NCBI RefSeq assembly: GCF_009725995.1
Contig: NZ_RCNS01000002.1
Span: 558,001-622,000 of the forward strand
Source of the DNA: Zobellia laminariae
GTDB taxonomy: Bacteria; Bacteroidota; Bacteroidia; Flavobacteriales; Flavobacteriaceae
DNA: 64,000 nucleotides
Reading direction: 5' to 3'
In this document: positions 44,438 through 54,242 of the stretch, piece by piece
Layout of the letters: each line of letters opens with the position of its first letter
Position numbering within the stretch: position 1 is the first letter of the stretch
Translations under genes and position numbers: made by a program
The notes under the pieces: generated by a model
Told to the model about the DNA's origin: nothing
The model's input: only the letters and a program-made list of their open reading frames with translations
Database searches by the model: none

Positions 44438-46680
44438 TAGTAAATTACTGTAGGTTTAATGAGTATGGTTAACTTTTGTTTGGTATCCTCTCGTTTTTTT
44501 GTGCTAAAAAGCCATTTAATTATAGGTATACGAGCTAAAAGTGGCACTCCATTTCCTGAATCATTTTTAATTTTTTCCTCCAAGCCACCTAGAATTGCTA
44601 AATCTTGATTTTGCATTCTAATAATTGAACTAAACTCTCTAGAAGTTAATCCCGGAGGAGCATCATCTTCAATGCGCTCACCACTAAAATCTGATTGTAT
44701 TACATTAATATCTAAGGTAATTTGACCATTTCCAGAAACTAAAGGCCGTATACTTACCGCTAATTCTGCATCTATAGGTTCATAATTCCTAATTTCAGAA
44801 GACGTAGGAATCTGTGATCCAAAAAAGTTTTGGTTAGTCACTACATAATAGGTAGTCTCACCTATAGATAAGTGTGCTCTATGACCATTAAGCGTAGAAA
44901 GTTTTGGAGTTGAACGAATTTTTAGATTTCCATTCTCTTCCATAGCTTTGATATTCGCGAAAAACTCGGGAACGACTTGCCCTATATTAAACGAACCAAA
45001 TCCGTCAAAGCCTCCTATAATTTTATTAACTGTTTTAGAGCCTAGATTTAAGTTGGTTTCTGGAAATAAATTCCCCTTAGTATTTACTTCATTTTCACCT
45101 ATACCCCAGCTAATACCAGTTTCTACTGTAGATGATTTTTTCACTTCAATAAGCATAACCTCAATGAGTATAACGGGAACAGGTTTGTCTATCTTCTTTA
45201 TAAATTTTTTAAATCGGTCTATTTTTGATGATGGACCGCTTACTAAAAAACTATTAAGTTCCGTATCTACTTTAATATCAAGATCCTTTTTTATTTCATC
45301 TGGAAGAATATTTACTAACGCTTCAGCATCGTCTTGATGATTTTGAAAACTTTGCGTATTAGTATTTATATTTCTTTGACTACCATAATTCTGTTGCCCT
45401 TGATTACCATAGTTTTGTTGCCCTTGGATACCATTGGAATTTGAATTGCCATAGTAATTTATACTACTGTTATTGGTGCGGCCAGCAGATCTAATACCTG
45501 ATGAATTCCTAGAAGAATCAGTTAAAAGTTCTACAGATCTATGCATCATTTGAATGACTTCTACATTACGCACACTTAATTGATTAGCTGTACCAAAGAA
45601 GTAGATATTGTTTTCTTTCTTGAATGTGAAATTTACAGAGGTTTCTTGTGGAGAAGGAGCTCGTTGGTTCGGACGAATATTGTTGTTTTCTTGGCGTTGT
45701 GGGAAAATAGCGTTTGCGCTACTATTCTCTTGGCTTTCAAAAATTAATTGTAACATATCATCAAAAGTAATCCGTTCTGCATTGAACGTAATGCTTCCCG
45801 CTTGTTCTAAAGGACTAGCAGAGTATATATTTAGATTAAGGTCATAACTCAAATTATCAATTATAGATGCAATTGGCGTATTTTGGAAATCAACAGACAA
45901 CGTTTTATTTAAAGTATCTATTACACTATAGTTTACGTTTTTTGATCCAATTCTTTTACGTGTAGTATTATTATCGCTTTCATTTGAATTAAAAAGATAG
46001 AATCCATCTCTAGATTTCGTGTATTCCAAGTTATTGACCTCTGCTAATTTTTCCATGGCAACATCAAATGGCACGTCAGATAAATAGAGGGTTATGGGTT
46101 GGTTTTCCATTCCATTGGCATAGAGAAGATTCTTTCCAGAAACATCCATGATTTTACGAAAAACTTTTTCTAAAGGATCGTTGTTCACGTCCATAGATAT
46201 CAGTTCATTAGCTGAATCATGAATAACTTTAATCTCCTTTTCTATAGTTTCAGGGGGAGGAGCATTATACTTTCTAATAGAAAAAATATTTCCAGTAAAG
46301 TCTATATCAAGTTGGTATTCTTTACAAAGAAATAGTAAAAGATCAGTTACAGTTACATTAGAAAAGTTATTTACAATAGTCTCATTTCCAACATCTGGAG
46401 AAACCGTAAGGTTCAAGTCGTGCACTTTAGAAACAGCAATCAAGAAATTAGAGAGAGTTACATTACTTACGTTTATTTCTAACTTTAAATTCTCGTTCAA
46501 TTCAGGATTGTCCAAAGCAAGGACTTCTAAATTATTTCGAATGCCTTGCAGTCTTTGATCATCTTGGGCTTCTATATGAGTAGCAAACAGTACCAAAAGA
46601 ATAGCAGTCCACTTTTTTAAATGGTTTAGTTGCGTATTTTTTAGATGTAGTAGAATAGAATTTAAAAAGTTCAGGGTCAT
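44437..46680 (-). CDS. gspD: Secretin GspD/PilQ
   Basis: About 747 residues from the ATG at 46680. The frame opens at 46725 but would then overlap gspE by 32 bp, while the internal Met begins 13 bp after its stop. The signal sequence is WTAILLVLFATHIEAQ. Several short STN/N-type repeats follow (for example NVTVTDLLLFLCKEYQLDIDF), then an Asn/Gln-rich linker (about 405-450, with repeats of QGQQNYG), an N-type domain (LVSGPSSKIDRFKKFIKKID) and the secretin channel domain (EVMLIEVKKSSTVETGISWG; RSTPKLSTLNGHRA; QDLAILGGLEEK). It forms the outer-membrane pore. Confidence 0.88.
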   Translation of the reverse strand: MTLNFLNSILLHLKNTQLNHLKKWTAILLVLFATHIEAQDDQRLQGIRNNLEVLALDNPELNENLKLEINVSNVTLSNFLIAVSKVHDLNLTVSPDVGNETIVNNFSNVTVTDLLLFLCKEYQLDIDFTGNIFSIRKYNAPPPETIEKEIKVIHDSANELISMDVNNDPLEKVFRKIMDVSGKNLLYANGMENQPITLYLSDVPFDVAMEKLAEVNNLEYTKSRDGFYLFNSNESDNNTTRKRIGSKNVNYSVIDTLNKTLSVDFQNTPIASIIDNLSYDLNLNIYSASPLEQAGSITFNAERITFDDMLQLIFESQENSSANAIFPQRQENNNIRPNQRAPSPQETSVNFTFKKENNIYFFGTANQLSVRNVEVIQMMHRSVELLTDSSRNSSGIRSAGRTNNSSINYYGNSNSNGIQGQQNYGNQGQQNYGSQRNINTNTQSFQNHQDDAEALVNILPDEIKKDLDIKVDTELNSFLVSGPSSKIDRFKKFIKKIDKPVPVILIEVMLIEVKKSSTVETGISWGIGENEVNTKGNLFPETNLNLGSKTVNKIIGGFDGFGSFNIGQVVPEFFANIKAMEENGNLKIRSTPKLSTLNGHRAHLSIGETTYYVVTNQNFFGSQIPTSSEIRNYEPIDAELAVSIRPLVSGNGQITLDINVIQSDFSGERIEDDAPPGLTSREFSSIIRMQNQDLAILGGLEEKIKNDSGNGVPLLARIPIIKWLFSTKKREDTKQKLTILIKPTVIY

Positions 46681-46693
46681 TTTATTTTTTTGG

Positions 46694-48109
46694 TTACTCA
46701 ATAAGAAGGGGGTAGGCCTCATCAATAGAGGTAATTCCTTCGCGTATAAGTCTTACGGCATTTTGCATTAAAGTAGTGATTCCTTTTTGCAATAAATAAT
46801 TCTCAATTACTAAATGATTTTCTTTTATAGAGGTAGTCAATTCTCTACTTACTGGTAAAATTTCATAAACGGCTTTTCTTCCTTGATACCCAGTATGGTG
46901 GCAATGATTGCAACCTTTAGCAGTAAAATGAATTTTTAGGGTTTCCGGCATTTTAAAATCCTCCGGGAATAAGGTTTTATCTACAGTCTCTTGAACCTTA
47001 CAGTGAGAGCAAAGTTTTCGTACCAAACGTTGTGCTACACTCATGTTTAGGGTGGACGCAATTAAATAAGGAGGAACTCCCATATCAACTAATCTTGAAA
47101 TTGTTCCCCAAGCAGAATTTGTGTGTATGGTAGATAGTACAAGGTGCCCTGTTTGCGCTGCGCGAATAGCAATATTTGCGGTGTCTACATCCCGGATTTC
47201 ACCGATCATGATTATATTGGGATCTTGTCTCAAAAAAGTTTTTAGAGTACGTATAAAATCTAGTCCAATGTTTTCACGTAATTGTACTTGATTAATGCCG
47301 TCTAAAGTATATTCAATAGGGTCTTCAAGAGTTAATATGTTATCTTCTTCAGTATTGAGTTCTGTTAAAGTAGCGTATAGCGTAGTAGTTTTTCCTGACC
47401 CGGTAGGTCCGGATATTAAAATAATCCCGCTAGGTTTTCTTAAACCTTCGCGATAGGTATTTAATTCAACCTCAGAGAAACCCAACTTCTCCAAGTTCAT
47501 CATTGCAGCATCTTTGCTTAAAATCCGCAATACTAATTTTTCTCCGTGCAGCGTAGGTAAAGAAGATACTCTTATGTCAAACTCACTTGTATTTGTATTT
47601 ACCGTGATTCTTCCGTCTTGTGGAAGACGTTTTTCAGCAATATCTAAATCGGCTTTTATTTTTATTTTATTAATAATGGTTGGATACTCTTCTAAGGGAA
47701 TAGTAAATTGTTCTATAAGTTTACCGTCTAATCGAAAACGGACGCGACACCTTTTTTCATAAGGTTCAAAATGAATATCACTACTACCTATTTCTTTGGC
47801 ATTTATCAATAATTTTTCTAAAAAATCTTTAGTATAATGTAGTTTTTCTCCTTTATTGGTTTTTTTTTGTCGATAATGCGAAGTTAACAATCGCTGTAGT
47901 TGTTCTTGTTTACATTTTTTTAATACAACAGGCGTATCAAAAACAATTTTTAATTCGGATAAAAGAGTGTCAGGAGTATCGCTATCTGTTATAAAAATCA
48001 GTTCATTATCTATTATTTCAACAGGAACAATACGGTAATGAAAAGCTTGTTCCGCAGTAATTTTCTGCAAAAGCTCGGCGGTAATAGTATAAGTTTCAGA
48101 ATATATCAT
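46694..48109 (-). CDS. gspE: GspE/PilB-type secretion ATPase
   Basis: 471 residues: an N-terminal MshEN-like domain (residues 1 to about 80), an N2 domain (SSDIHFEPYEKRCRVRFRLDGK) and the motor domain. The Walker A motif GPTGSGKTT is at residue 234, followed by the Asp box (EDPIEY), Walker B (IIMIGEIRD) and His box (STIHTNSA). The C-terminal zinc motif has two CxxC pairs (CSHC and CNHC). It powers pseudopilus assembly. It overlaps the peptidase gene by four bases (ATGA-type). Confidence 0.95.
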   Translation of the reverse strand: MIYSETYTITAELLQKITAEQAFHYRIVPVEIIDNELIFITDSDTPDTLLSELKIVFDTPVVLKKCKQEQLQRLLTSHYRQKKTNKGEKLHYTKDFLEKLLINAKEIGSSDIHFEPYEKRCRVRFRLDGKLIEQFTIPLEEYPTIINKIKIKADLDIAEKRLPQDGRITVNTNTSEFDIRVSSLPTLHGEKLVLRILSKDAAMMNLEKLGFSEVELNTYREGLRKPSGIILISGPTGSGKTTTLYATLTELNTEEDNILTLEDPIEYTLDGINQVQLRENIGLDFIRTLKTFLRQDPNIIMIGEIRDVDTANIAIRAAQTGHLVLSTIHTNSAWGTISRLVDMGVPPYLIASTLNMSVAQRLVRKLCSHCKVQETVDKTLFPEDFKMPETLKIHFTAKGCNHCHHTGYQGRKAVYEILPVSRELTTSIKENHLVIENYLLQKGITTLMQNAVRLIREGITSIDEAYPLLIE

Positions 48110-48588
48110 ATAAGGTATAGGAAAGGCGTATTAGGAAGAAAATTTATAATAAAAACACCTAAAAGATACAACCCCATTAACCCGGCCAAAGGAACAGTAT
48201 TTACAGACCATTTATTTTTAAATATAAGAAACAGGATTAAAGAAAATAGGATAGCGCCAACAAAGATAAATACAAATGTTATCGTAGGGAATCCAAGAGC
48301 TAATGCATAAAAGAATAATACATCTCCAAGTCCAAAACTTACATTAATAAATTTTTTTCTCATGATGTATTTGGTATAAAGAAATAACACAAATAAAATT
48401 CCATTTACCAAAATAAAATTAGTTAGCGAGAACCATAAGAAAACTTCAAAAGAATTATTTTTTAAATGTAAAACTGCCAAGGCAGTAGCTAAAAGAGGAA
48501 ATAGAAACCATACTACCGCACGTTCCCTAAAATCCTGAAAGGCAATAACTCCACAGCAGAGTATAACTATTAGTTGTATATAGAACAT
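48106..48588 (-). CDS. A24 prepilin peptidase, short form
   Basis: 160 residues, with about six membrane segments. The two active-site aspartates of family A24 are visible: DFRER (about residue 19) and GLGDVLFFYALAL (about residue 87, the GxGD motif). The N-methyltransferase domain of full-length GspO/PilD is absent, as in archaeal and Tad-type enzymes. It processes the pseudopilin encoded just before it (1-bp overlap) and may do so without methylation. Confidence 0.82.
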   Translation of the reverse strand: MFYIQLIVILCCGVIAFQDFRERAVVWFLFPLLATALAVLHLKNNSFEVFLWFSLTNFILVNGILFVLFLYTKYIMRKKFINVSFGLGDVLFFYALALGFPTITFVFIFVGAILFSLILFLIFKNKWSVNTVPLAGLMGLYLLGVFIINFLPNTPFLYLI

Positions 48589-48995
48589 TAGTCCTTTATA
48601 GTTTGTTTGGGATTTCCTTGCTCATCTATTTCCCAAACATTCATAATGCCGTCTCCGTCAAAATCTGTTATAGCTTCGGCCCTAGCTTTAAAAGTTGCTT
48701 CATTTGCGTTTAATATTTCATAACGATAATTAGCAGTTCCATTTTCTTTGACCGTCTTAGGTGGTTCAAAATCTAATTCGTTTAAATCGCCGCTAAATTT
48801 GCTATGCATGTAACGGTGGGTGGTCTGCGCATTGTAAAGTGCCTTTAGTTGTGTCTGTGCCTCAATACTTTTAGCCTTAGAAATAAGAGGCATTAGGTTA
48901 GGTAAGGCCAACAATAGCAAAATACCAATAATTGCCAAGACAATTAGGGTTTCTTGAAGATTAAATGCGGGTATTCTTTTTTTTAAAAGAGACAT
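48588..48995 (-). CDS. gspG: Type IV pilin-like major pseudopilin (GspG-like)
   Basis: 135 residues. It has a short basic leader (MSLLKKRIPA), then the class III signal FNLQETLIVLAIIGILLLLALP with Glu at +5. The residue at -1 is Ala instead of Gly. The C-terminus has DFDGDGIMNVWEID, resembling the calcium-binding loop of GspG pseudopilins. It is first in the leftward secretion locus. The 570-bp AT-rich region to its right (48996-49565) should hold its promoter. Confidence 0.85.
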   Translation of the reverse strand: MSLLKKRIPAFNLQETLIVLAIIGILLLLALPNLMPLISKAKSIEAQTQLKALYNAQTTHRYMHSKFSGDLNELDFEPPKTVKENGTANYRYEILNANEATFKARAEAITDFDGDGIMNVWEIDEQGNPKQTIKD

Positions 48996-49331
48996 TTTCT
49001 GTAGTTGTTTAAGTGTATTCTAAGCGTAAATATAGCTCTGCTTGTAGGAAATTGTTTTATGCTAATATAGTTTTTGAAAAGTTAATAGCCAATATATGCC
49101 CAAATTCTTATAGAGGTTTTTTAATGTTTTAGGTTGAAAATTCAAAAATAAGCTAACCGTTTTTTTTTTTTTTAATAAAAACATCCCCAAATAAATGTAG
49201 TTTTTGTAGGAAATAAAATATTTAGAATTTTATTGTTTAATTAGACCCTACATAGATTACACTTACAATAATAATTTGTTTAATCACTAATAATTTGTTG
49301 TAAAATCTTACAGTATTTAAGTGTAAAAATT

Positions 49332-49380
49332 ACGCTAAAATTTGTTTAACAATGTTAAAATTATATTTTAGCGTTTTATT
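49332..49380. promoter_or_regulatory. Nested inverted repeat in the 49.0-49.57 kb intergenic region
   Basis: Outer arms ACGCTAAAAT (49332-49341) and ATTTTAGCGT (49365-49374) enclose an inner hairpin (TTTAAC-aat-GTTAAA), and a T-rich stretch follows. It could be a cruciform, an operator or a terminator for an unseen transcript. The rest of 48996-49574 is very AT-rich with poly-T tracts and shows no gene. Confidence 0.4.
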
Positions 49381-49574
49381 AACAAACGCTTGGTTGTGTA
49401 AAAATAGATGATTTTTTGTTTTTTTTTTCTCCTTTAACAACCTAATAAGTAGCGATTATTTTAATAGAAACTTTCTAAATATAAATCACAATTGTATAGA
49501 AAATAAAAGCACCTGCAACAGAAAATCATCAAACTTTAAAAGAATTAGAATACACCTAACTTTACTTGAAAAAT

Positions 49575-50606
49575 ATGAAAACAATTTCTTCCCTTTTGAA
49601 TTACAAAACGCTACTTCAGATATATGGTTTCAGTTTAATTTTTATGGTCTGTATAAATGCTAATGCTCAGTATGATCCCAATTTTGAATTGCGCATAAAT
49701 GCAGGTGGTCCCGAAATTAGTTATCAGGACAAAACATTTTTAGCAGACCAGTCTTACGTCAATGGTTATGAATACACTAATTCTCAAGCTTCAGTTGACC
49801 CTCTGTACTCAAATGAAAGGTATAGGACCTCCTTAACGTACGAAATTCCTCTAGAGAATGGTGACTACAACGTAATTCTGCATTATGCAGAAATTTATTG
49901 GGGAGCTAATGGAGGTGGTGCCGGAGGTGTTGGTGATAGGGTATTTGATGTATCTATTGAAGGTCAATTAATGCTGGATAATTTTGATATTAGTACAGAG
50001 GTAAGCCCGGAAACTCCTCTCCTCAAGTCATTTACAGTGAATGTTTCTGATGGGGTACTTAATATTTATCATTCTGCATTAGCTGTTGATGGTGGTGTAG
50101 GCCATGCTAAAATATCTGCCTTAGAAATATTGGGTATAAATGCTGCCAATACTAATCCGGGAACAGGTTCAGGTAGTGGGGATTCCGCCAGTTTGTGGTC
50201 AAAGACAGGCTCCAATATTTCTTATGAGTCAGGAAATGTGGGTATAGGCACAGAGGCAATATCTAATTATATGTTAGCAGTAGACGGAAAAGTTCGTTCA
50301 AGAGAGGTAAAGGTTGATGTAGATAATTGGCCAGATTATGTTTTTAATAAAAATCATAATCTTCCAACTTTAGAAGAAGTCAAAACTCATATAGAACAGA
50401 AAGGACATCTAATAAATATTCCAACGGCCAAGGAAGTTGAAGCCAGTGGTATTGAATTGGGTGAAATGAATAGGCTGCTTTTAGAGAAGATCGAGGAACT
50501 GACTTTATATCTTATTGAAAACAATAGAAAAGTGCAAGAATTGGAGCTATCTAATAAAAATCTGCTTGACAGGTTGCAAAAAATGGAGTTTAATCTTCAA
50601 AAATAG
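49575..50606 (+). CDS. Malectin-domain secreted protein with coiled-coil tail
   Basis: 343 residues from the ATG at 49575 (the frame opens three codons earlier with TTG). The signal peptide ends near CINANAQ. Residues about 30-185 form a malectin-like carbohydrate-binding domain (LRINAGGPEISYQ at its start; GDYNVILHYAEIYWG; GHAKISALEI). A linker follows, then a C-terminal segment (NVGIGTEAISNYMLAVDGKV; GHLINIPTAKEVEASGI; LGEMNRLLLEKIEELTLY) common at the ends of Bacteroidetes tail-fibre-like surface proteins, ending in a coiled coil. It precedes the two YD-repeat genes and may be part of the same surface system. Confidence 0.8.
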   Translation: MKTISSLLNYKTLLQIYGFSLIFMVCINANAQYDPNFELRINAGGPEISYQDKTFLADQSYVNGYEYTNSQASVDPLYSNERYRTSLTYEIPLENGDYNVILHYAEIYWGANGGGAGGVGDRVFDVSIEGQLMLDNFDISTEVSPETPLLKSFTVNVSDGVLNIYHSALAVDGGVGHAKISALEILGINAANTNPGTGSGSGDSASLWSKTGSNISYESGNVGIGTEAISNYMLAVDGKVRSREVKVDVDNWPDYVFNKNHNLPTLEEVKTHIEQKGHLINIPTAKEVEASGIELGEMNRLLLEKIEELTLYLIENNRKVQELELSNKNLLDRLQKMEFNLQK

Positions 50607-50760
50607 GATTTCTATATTTTTAAAGAAGAACATTTTATAATATGCTAGATTAATTATGCCTGCCATATTTAAAATGATTTTACGATTTTAATTTGACCAT
50701 TAATTACTATCAAAGCGGAAAATGAGAAATATTTACGAGAATCGAATAATTTTAAAATGT

Positions 50761-53700
50761 ATGAAAAAGTTATTTGTCACATTGGCTTTACTATTGCTAG
50801 CTAATCTGCGGGCTCAAGAATTGCCCAATGTAATACCTCCTTCACCAGAAGCTCGTGCCTTTGAGAAATATGGTAATATTCCAGTAAGCACTTATACGGG
50901 AGTCCCGAATATTATTATTCCATTATATACTATTAAACAAGGAGATATAACTGTACCTATTAGTCTAAGTTACCATGCTTCAGGCGTAAAAGTAGATGAA
51001 GAAGCTAGTACCGTTGGTTTAGGTTGGGTTTTAAATGCTGGAGGTATAATAAGCAGGAATATTTATGGAGATGATGATTTTACAAATAATTATTACTTTA
51101 ATATTGGAGGAGAGGGAAGAGCTTATTTAGACGATTCTGTTGATGATATAATAATGGATAATCAAGCTTCTAATTATACTATTGATGGTTCTTCGGTTGC
51201 GGGTCCTGCTGCAGATGCTAATTGTAGTGTATATGTGAATGGAATAGATTTAAAAAATGAACTTGGATTTTCATCAGGATACGGATTTCAACCTGATCAT
51301 TTTTCTTTTAATTTTTTTGGAAATAATGGGAAGTTTATTCTTAATAGAAGTGGTGAAGCTATTTTTGCAAAACAACAAAAAATTGATATTCAACACTTCG
51401 TGAATACACCTCAAGATAATGAATTCATTGCTACGCTTTCTAATGGAATGATTTATAAATTTGCAGAAGGAGCCAAAACATTACAGTCTACAACAGATAA
51501 TCAAAGTGGTGGAACTTCTTCCTGGTTATTGGAAAAAATTACTTCTCCCACAACAGGAAGTATGGTGAATTTTAAGTATTCAGATTACAATACAAATAGC
51601 CTTATAAAAGGAAACCACCGTGCGTCGCAAACAAACTACATAAGAAGTGTACCTAATCCCAAATTAGCTATAATAGGGAGTTATCCCAGTTGTCCCGCAA
51701 CTGGTATAACTGATAATGTAGTTTCTAGTGTGTATGAAGAAAAATATTTGGAATATATTGATTTTAAGAATGGTAGAGTTGTTTTTGAGTATGTGCCGGG
51801 AAGGTTAGATTTAGAAAATTCTAAGTTTTTAAAATCTTTTAAGGTTTATATTAAAGACGCATCAGGGCGTATTACATCAAGTCCAATTAAAGAGATCCTA
51901 TTTACTTATGAATATTTTAATTCTATTGAAGGTTACGAGACTGTAAAAGATATTCCAGGTAATATTTTCAGCAGCTACACCGCTATTCAAAAAGGATATA
52001 TAAATAAGCGACTAAAATTAAAAAAAGTACAGGAGGTAGGAAAACCTGAATATATTTTCACCTATTATAATGAATATGACAATAGCATCTTTAGGGGAAA
52101 AGGAACATATTCTAAGGATCATTGGGGCTTTTTAAATGCAGGAAGCAGTTCTTTGATACCAGCATTTAAAGGCATACTGCCTTTTAGTAACAATGTTGAT
52201 ATTCATGAAATTCGTGGTGGGAATAGAAAGCCTGATCCAACTAAAATTTCTATTTTTTCTTTAAAAGATATTATATATCCAACTAGTGGAAAAACTGAAT
52301 TTATCTACGAATCCAACACATATGATTATAATGCTTCTATAAAAAATAATGATGCTACTTATAGAGATTTGAATATAATTAATGATCCTACGGAAAAACC
52401 AGGTAGACACTCTCATTTACATATACCAGGAATACTTATGGATGAAGGGTCTCTGCAAGGACAGATATTCGAGTCAACATTTACTATACCTAATGGTAAT
52501 GGAAGAACATATGTAGAGTTTAGAGTAGATTTACAATCGGCTACTGATGATATTCCAACCAATATTCCTGATACAGCGGTATATTTAGAAACGCCCGATA
52601 ATGTTATTTATTACCCCCAACTTTGTGCAAGTGGGGCAAATGAAGGACCTAGCGGATGCAGTATTACAGGAAGTTATTTTTTAAATCCTGGAACTTACTC
52701 AATTAAAAGTACTATAACCACTGATGAAATTTATAGTCTTTATGCTAATTTTAATTGGACTGAAAATTCAAGCTCAACGGCAATAACGTATGGGGGAGGG
52801 CAGCGTATAAGAGAAATAAGAAATTATGATGGTACAAATAAATTACCGTCAAATATAAAAACCTATGATTATCATTATAAAGCTTCAGGAGAGCTAAGAA
52901 CACATGGTCTTTTAATGGCTAAGCCGTTATATGCGCTTAATAAATATAGTCCGAGCTATAGTTGTTCATCTTTTTTATTAACGAGCGATAGTCAGGTAAA
53001 CTTGTCAAACACCCCCGTAGCATATAGTCAAGTAAGTGTGTATAATGGAGAAAATGGTGAGTATGGTAAGAGCACTTTTTATTATAGAAATGAACCTGAT
53101 ATTATAATTAGGTATGATGGCTATAGAAAAAAATACCCAGCAATTACCTTTAACAGTAATGGGCTTTTGGAAAAGCAGATAGATTATAAATTTAAGAAAG
53201 AAGAGAATAAGTATTACAAAATAAAAGAGGTTAAAAATGTATATTCAAAAGAAAGAACTAGCATTCAACCAGAATCTTCATTATATATGGGAATATCTAA
53301 AAACTATGTTTTTGCTGATAGTAGGGGAGGAGGAACACAGAGTAATTCATCAGAATATGAAGCTTGTTTTTCCTATTACTACTTGTATCCTTCTTTAATG
53401 ACCAATTTTATAAAACTAGAAAATAGCACGGAGACTATATTTAAGTTGGGCTCTACGACAGAAGGAATTGCAACCTCTGTAGATTATGAATATAGTGATA
53501 GCCATAAACAGCTTACCAAGACAACAACAACCAATAGTAAAGGTGAAATTTTAGTCAGCGAAAGTAAATATGCCGAAGATTTAAATCAAACTAATTTAAT
53601 TAGCAAACACATACATAATGTTCCGTTATGGCAGGAGCAAAGATTTAATGACGGAACCATTTTATCTACCACGGAGACCATTTATCCACAAACAGGATTG

Positions 53701-54204
53701 CCTCTGCCAGTTTCTATTCAATCTTCTAAGGACAATCAAGATTTAGAAGACCGTATTAATTTCCATAAATATGATAATAATGGTAATCTCCTAGAAGTAA
53801 GTAAAGAAGATGGTGTATCTATTGTTTATGTCTGGGGTTATAAATCAGAGTATCCTATAGCAAAAATAGAAAATGCTACATTTCAAGAAAATAAGACTAA
53901 TACTATTAGTAATAATCAACAAAGTTTAATAGATGCAGCAGTATTGGCCGCAGATAATGATACTACAGATGCCACGGAAAATACTTTAAATAACAAGTTA
54001 AAATTGTTGCAGGAAGGTTTTTCCAATGCCATGGTCACCACCTACACGTACGATCCCTTAATTGGCGTAACCAGTATGACGGATCCAAGAGGCTACACCA
54101 TCTTCTACAATTACGATGACTTTAATAGGTTGGAATCCGTAAAGGATGTAGAGGGTAATCTAGTGACCGATTACGAGTATGGTTATAGACAAGTTGTAGA
54201 GTAA
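50761..54204 (+). CDS. Large secreted YD-repeat/Rhs-like protein (N-terminal part of a two-gene set)
   Basis: 1147 residues from the ATG at 50761, which begins the signal peptide (KKLFVTLALLLLANLRAQ); the frame opens 39 bp earlier. The first section (GNIPVSTYTGVPNIIIPLY; ISLSYHASGVKVDEEASTVGLGW) is the start typical of flavobacterial Rhs-type proteins. The end carries YD-type repeats (TYTYDPLIGVTSMTDPRGYT; YNYDDFNRLESVKD). It lacks the core and a toxin region. The partner fusion gene starts 38 bp downstream, and together they resemble the split Rhs pairs seen in Flavobacteriaceae. Confidence 0.82.
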   Translation: MKKLFVTLALLLLANLRAQELPNVIPPSPEARAFEKYGNIPVSTYTGVPNIIIPLYTIKQGDITVPISLSYHASGVKVDEEASTVGLGWVLNAGGIISRNIYGDDDFTNNYYFNIGGEGRAYLDDSVDDIIMDNQASNYTIDGSSVAGPAADANCSVYVNGIDLKNELGFSSGYGFQPDHFSFNFFGNNGKFILNRSGEAIFAKQQKIDIQHFVNTPQDNEFIATLSNGMIYKFAEGAKTLQSTTDNQSGGTSSWLLEKITSPTTGSMVNFKYSDYNTNSLIKGNHRASQTNYIRSVPNPKLAIIGSYPSCPATGITDNVVSSVYEEKYLEYIDFKNGRVVFEYVPGRLDLENSKFLKSFKVYIKDASGRITSSPIKEILFTYEYFNSIEGYETVKDIPGNIFSSYTAIQKGYINKRLKLKKVQEVGKPEYIFTYYNEYDNSIFRGKGTYSKDHWGFLNAGSSSLIPAFKGILPFSNNVDIHEIRGGNRKPDPTKISIFSLKDIIYPTSGKTEFIYESNTYDYNASIKNNDATYRDLNIINDPTEKPGRHSHLHIPGILMDEGSLQGQIFESTFTIPNGNGRTYVEFRVDLQSATDDIPTNIPDTAVYLETPDNVIYYPQLCASGANEGPSGCSITGSYFLNPGTYSIKSTITTDEIYSLYANFNWTENSSSTAITYGGGQRIREIRNYDGTNKLPSNIKTYDYHYKASGELRTHGLLMAKPLYALNKYSPSYSCSSFLLTSDSQVNLSNTPVAYSQVSVYNGENGEYGKSTFYYRNEPDIIIRYDGYRKKYPAITFNSNGLLEKQIDYKFKKEENKYYKIKEVKNVYSKERTSIQPESSLYMGISKNYVFADSRGGGTQSNSSEYEACFSYYYLYPSLMTNFIKLENSTETIFKLGSTTEGIATSVDYEYSDSHKQLTKTTTTNSKGEILVSESKYAEDLNQTNLISKHIHNVPLWQEQRFNDGTILSTTETIYPQTGLPLPVSIQSSKDNQDLEDRINFHKYDNNGNLLEVSKEDGVSIVYVWGYKSEYPIAKIENATFQENKTNTISNNQQSLIDAAVLAADNDTTDATENTLNNKLKLLQEGFSNAMVTTYTYDPLIGVTSMTDPRGYTIFYNYDDFNRLESVKDVEGNLVTDYEYGYRQVVE

Positions 54205-54242
54205 AACCAATAGAGAAGAACACCCAACCATAATACCGACTC

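Noticed and set aside
44948..45337. Plus-strand 129-residue frame
   Set aside because: It is antisense to the conserved secretin channel domain.
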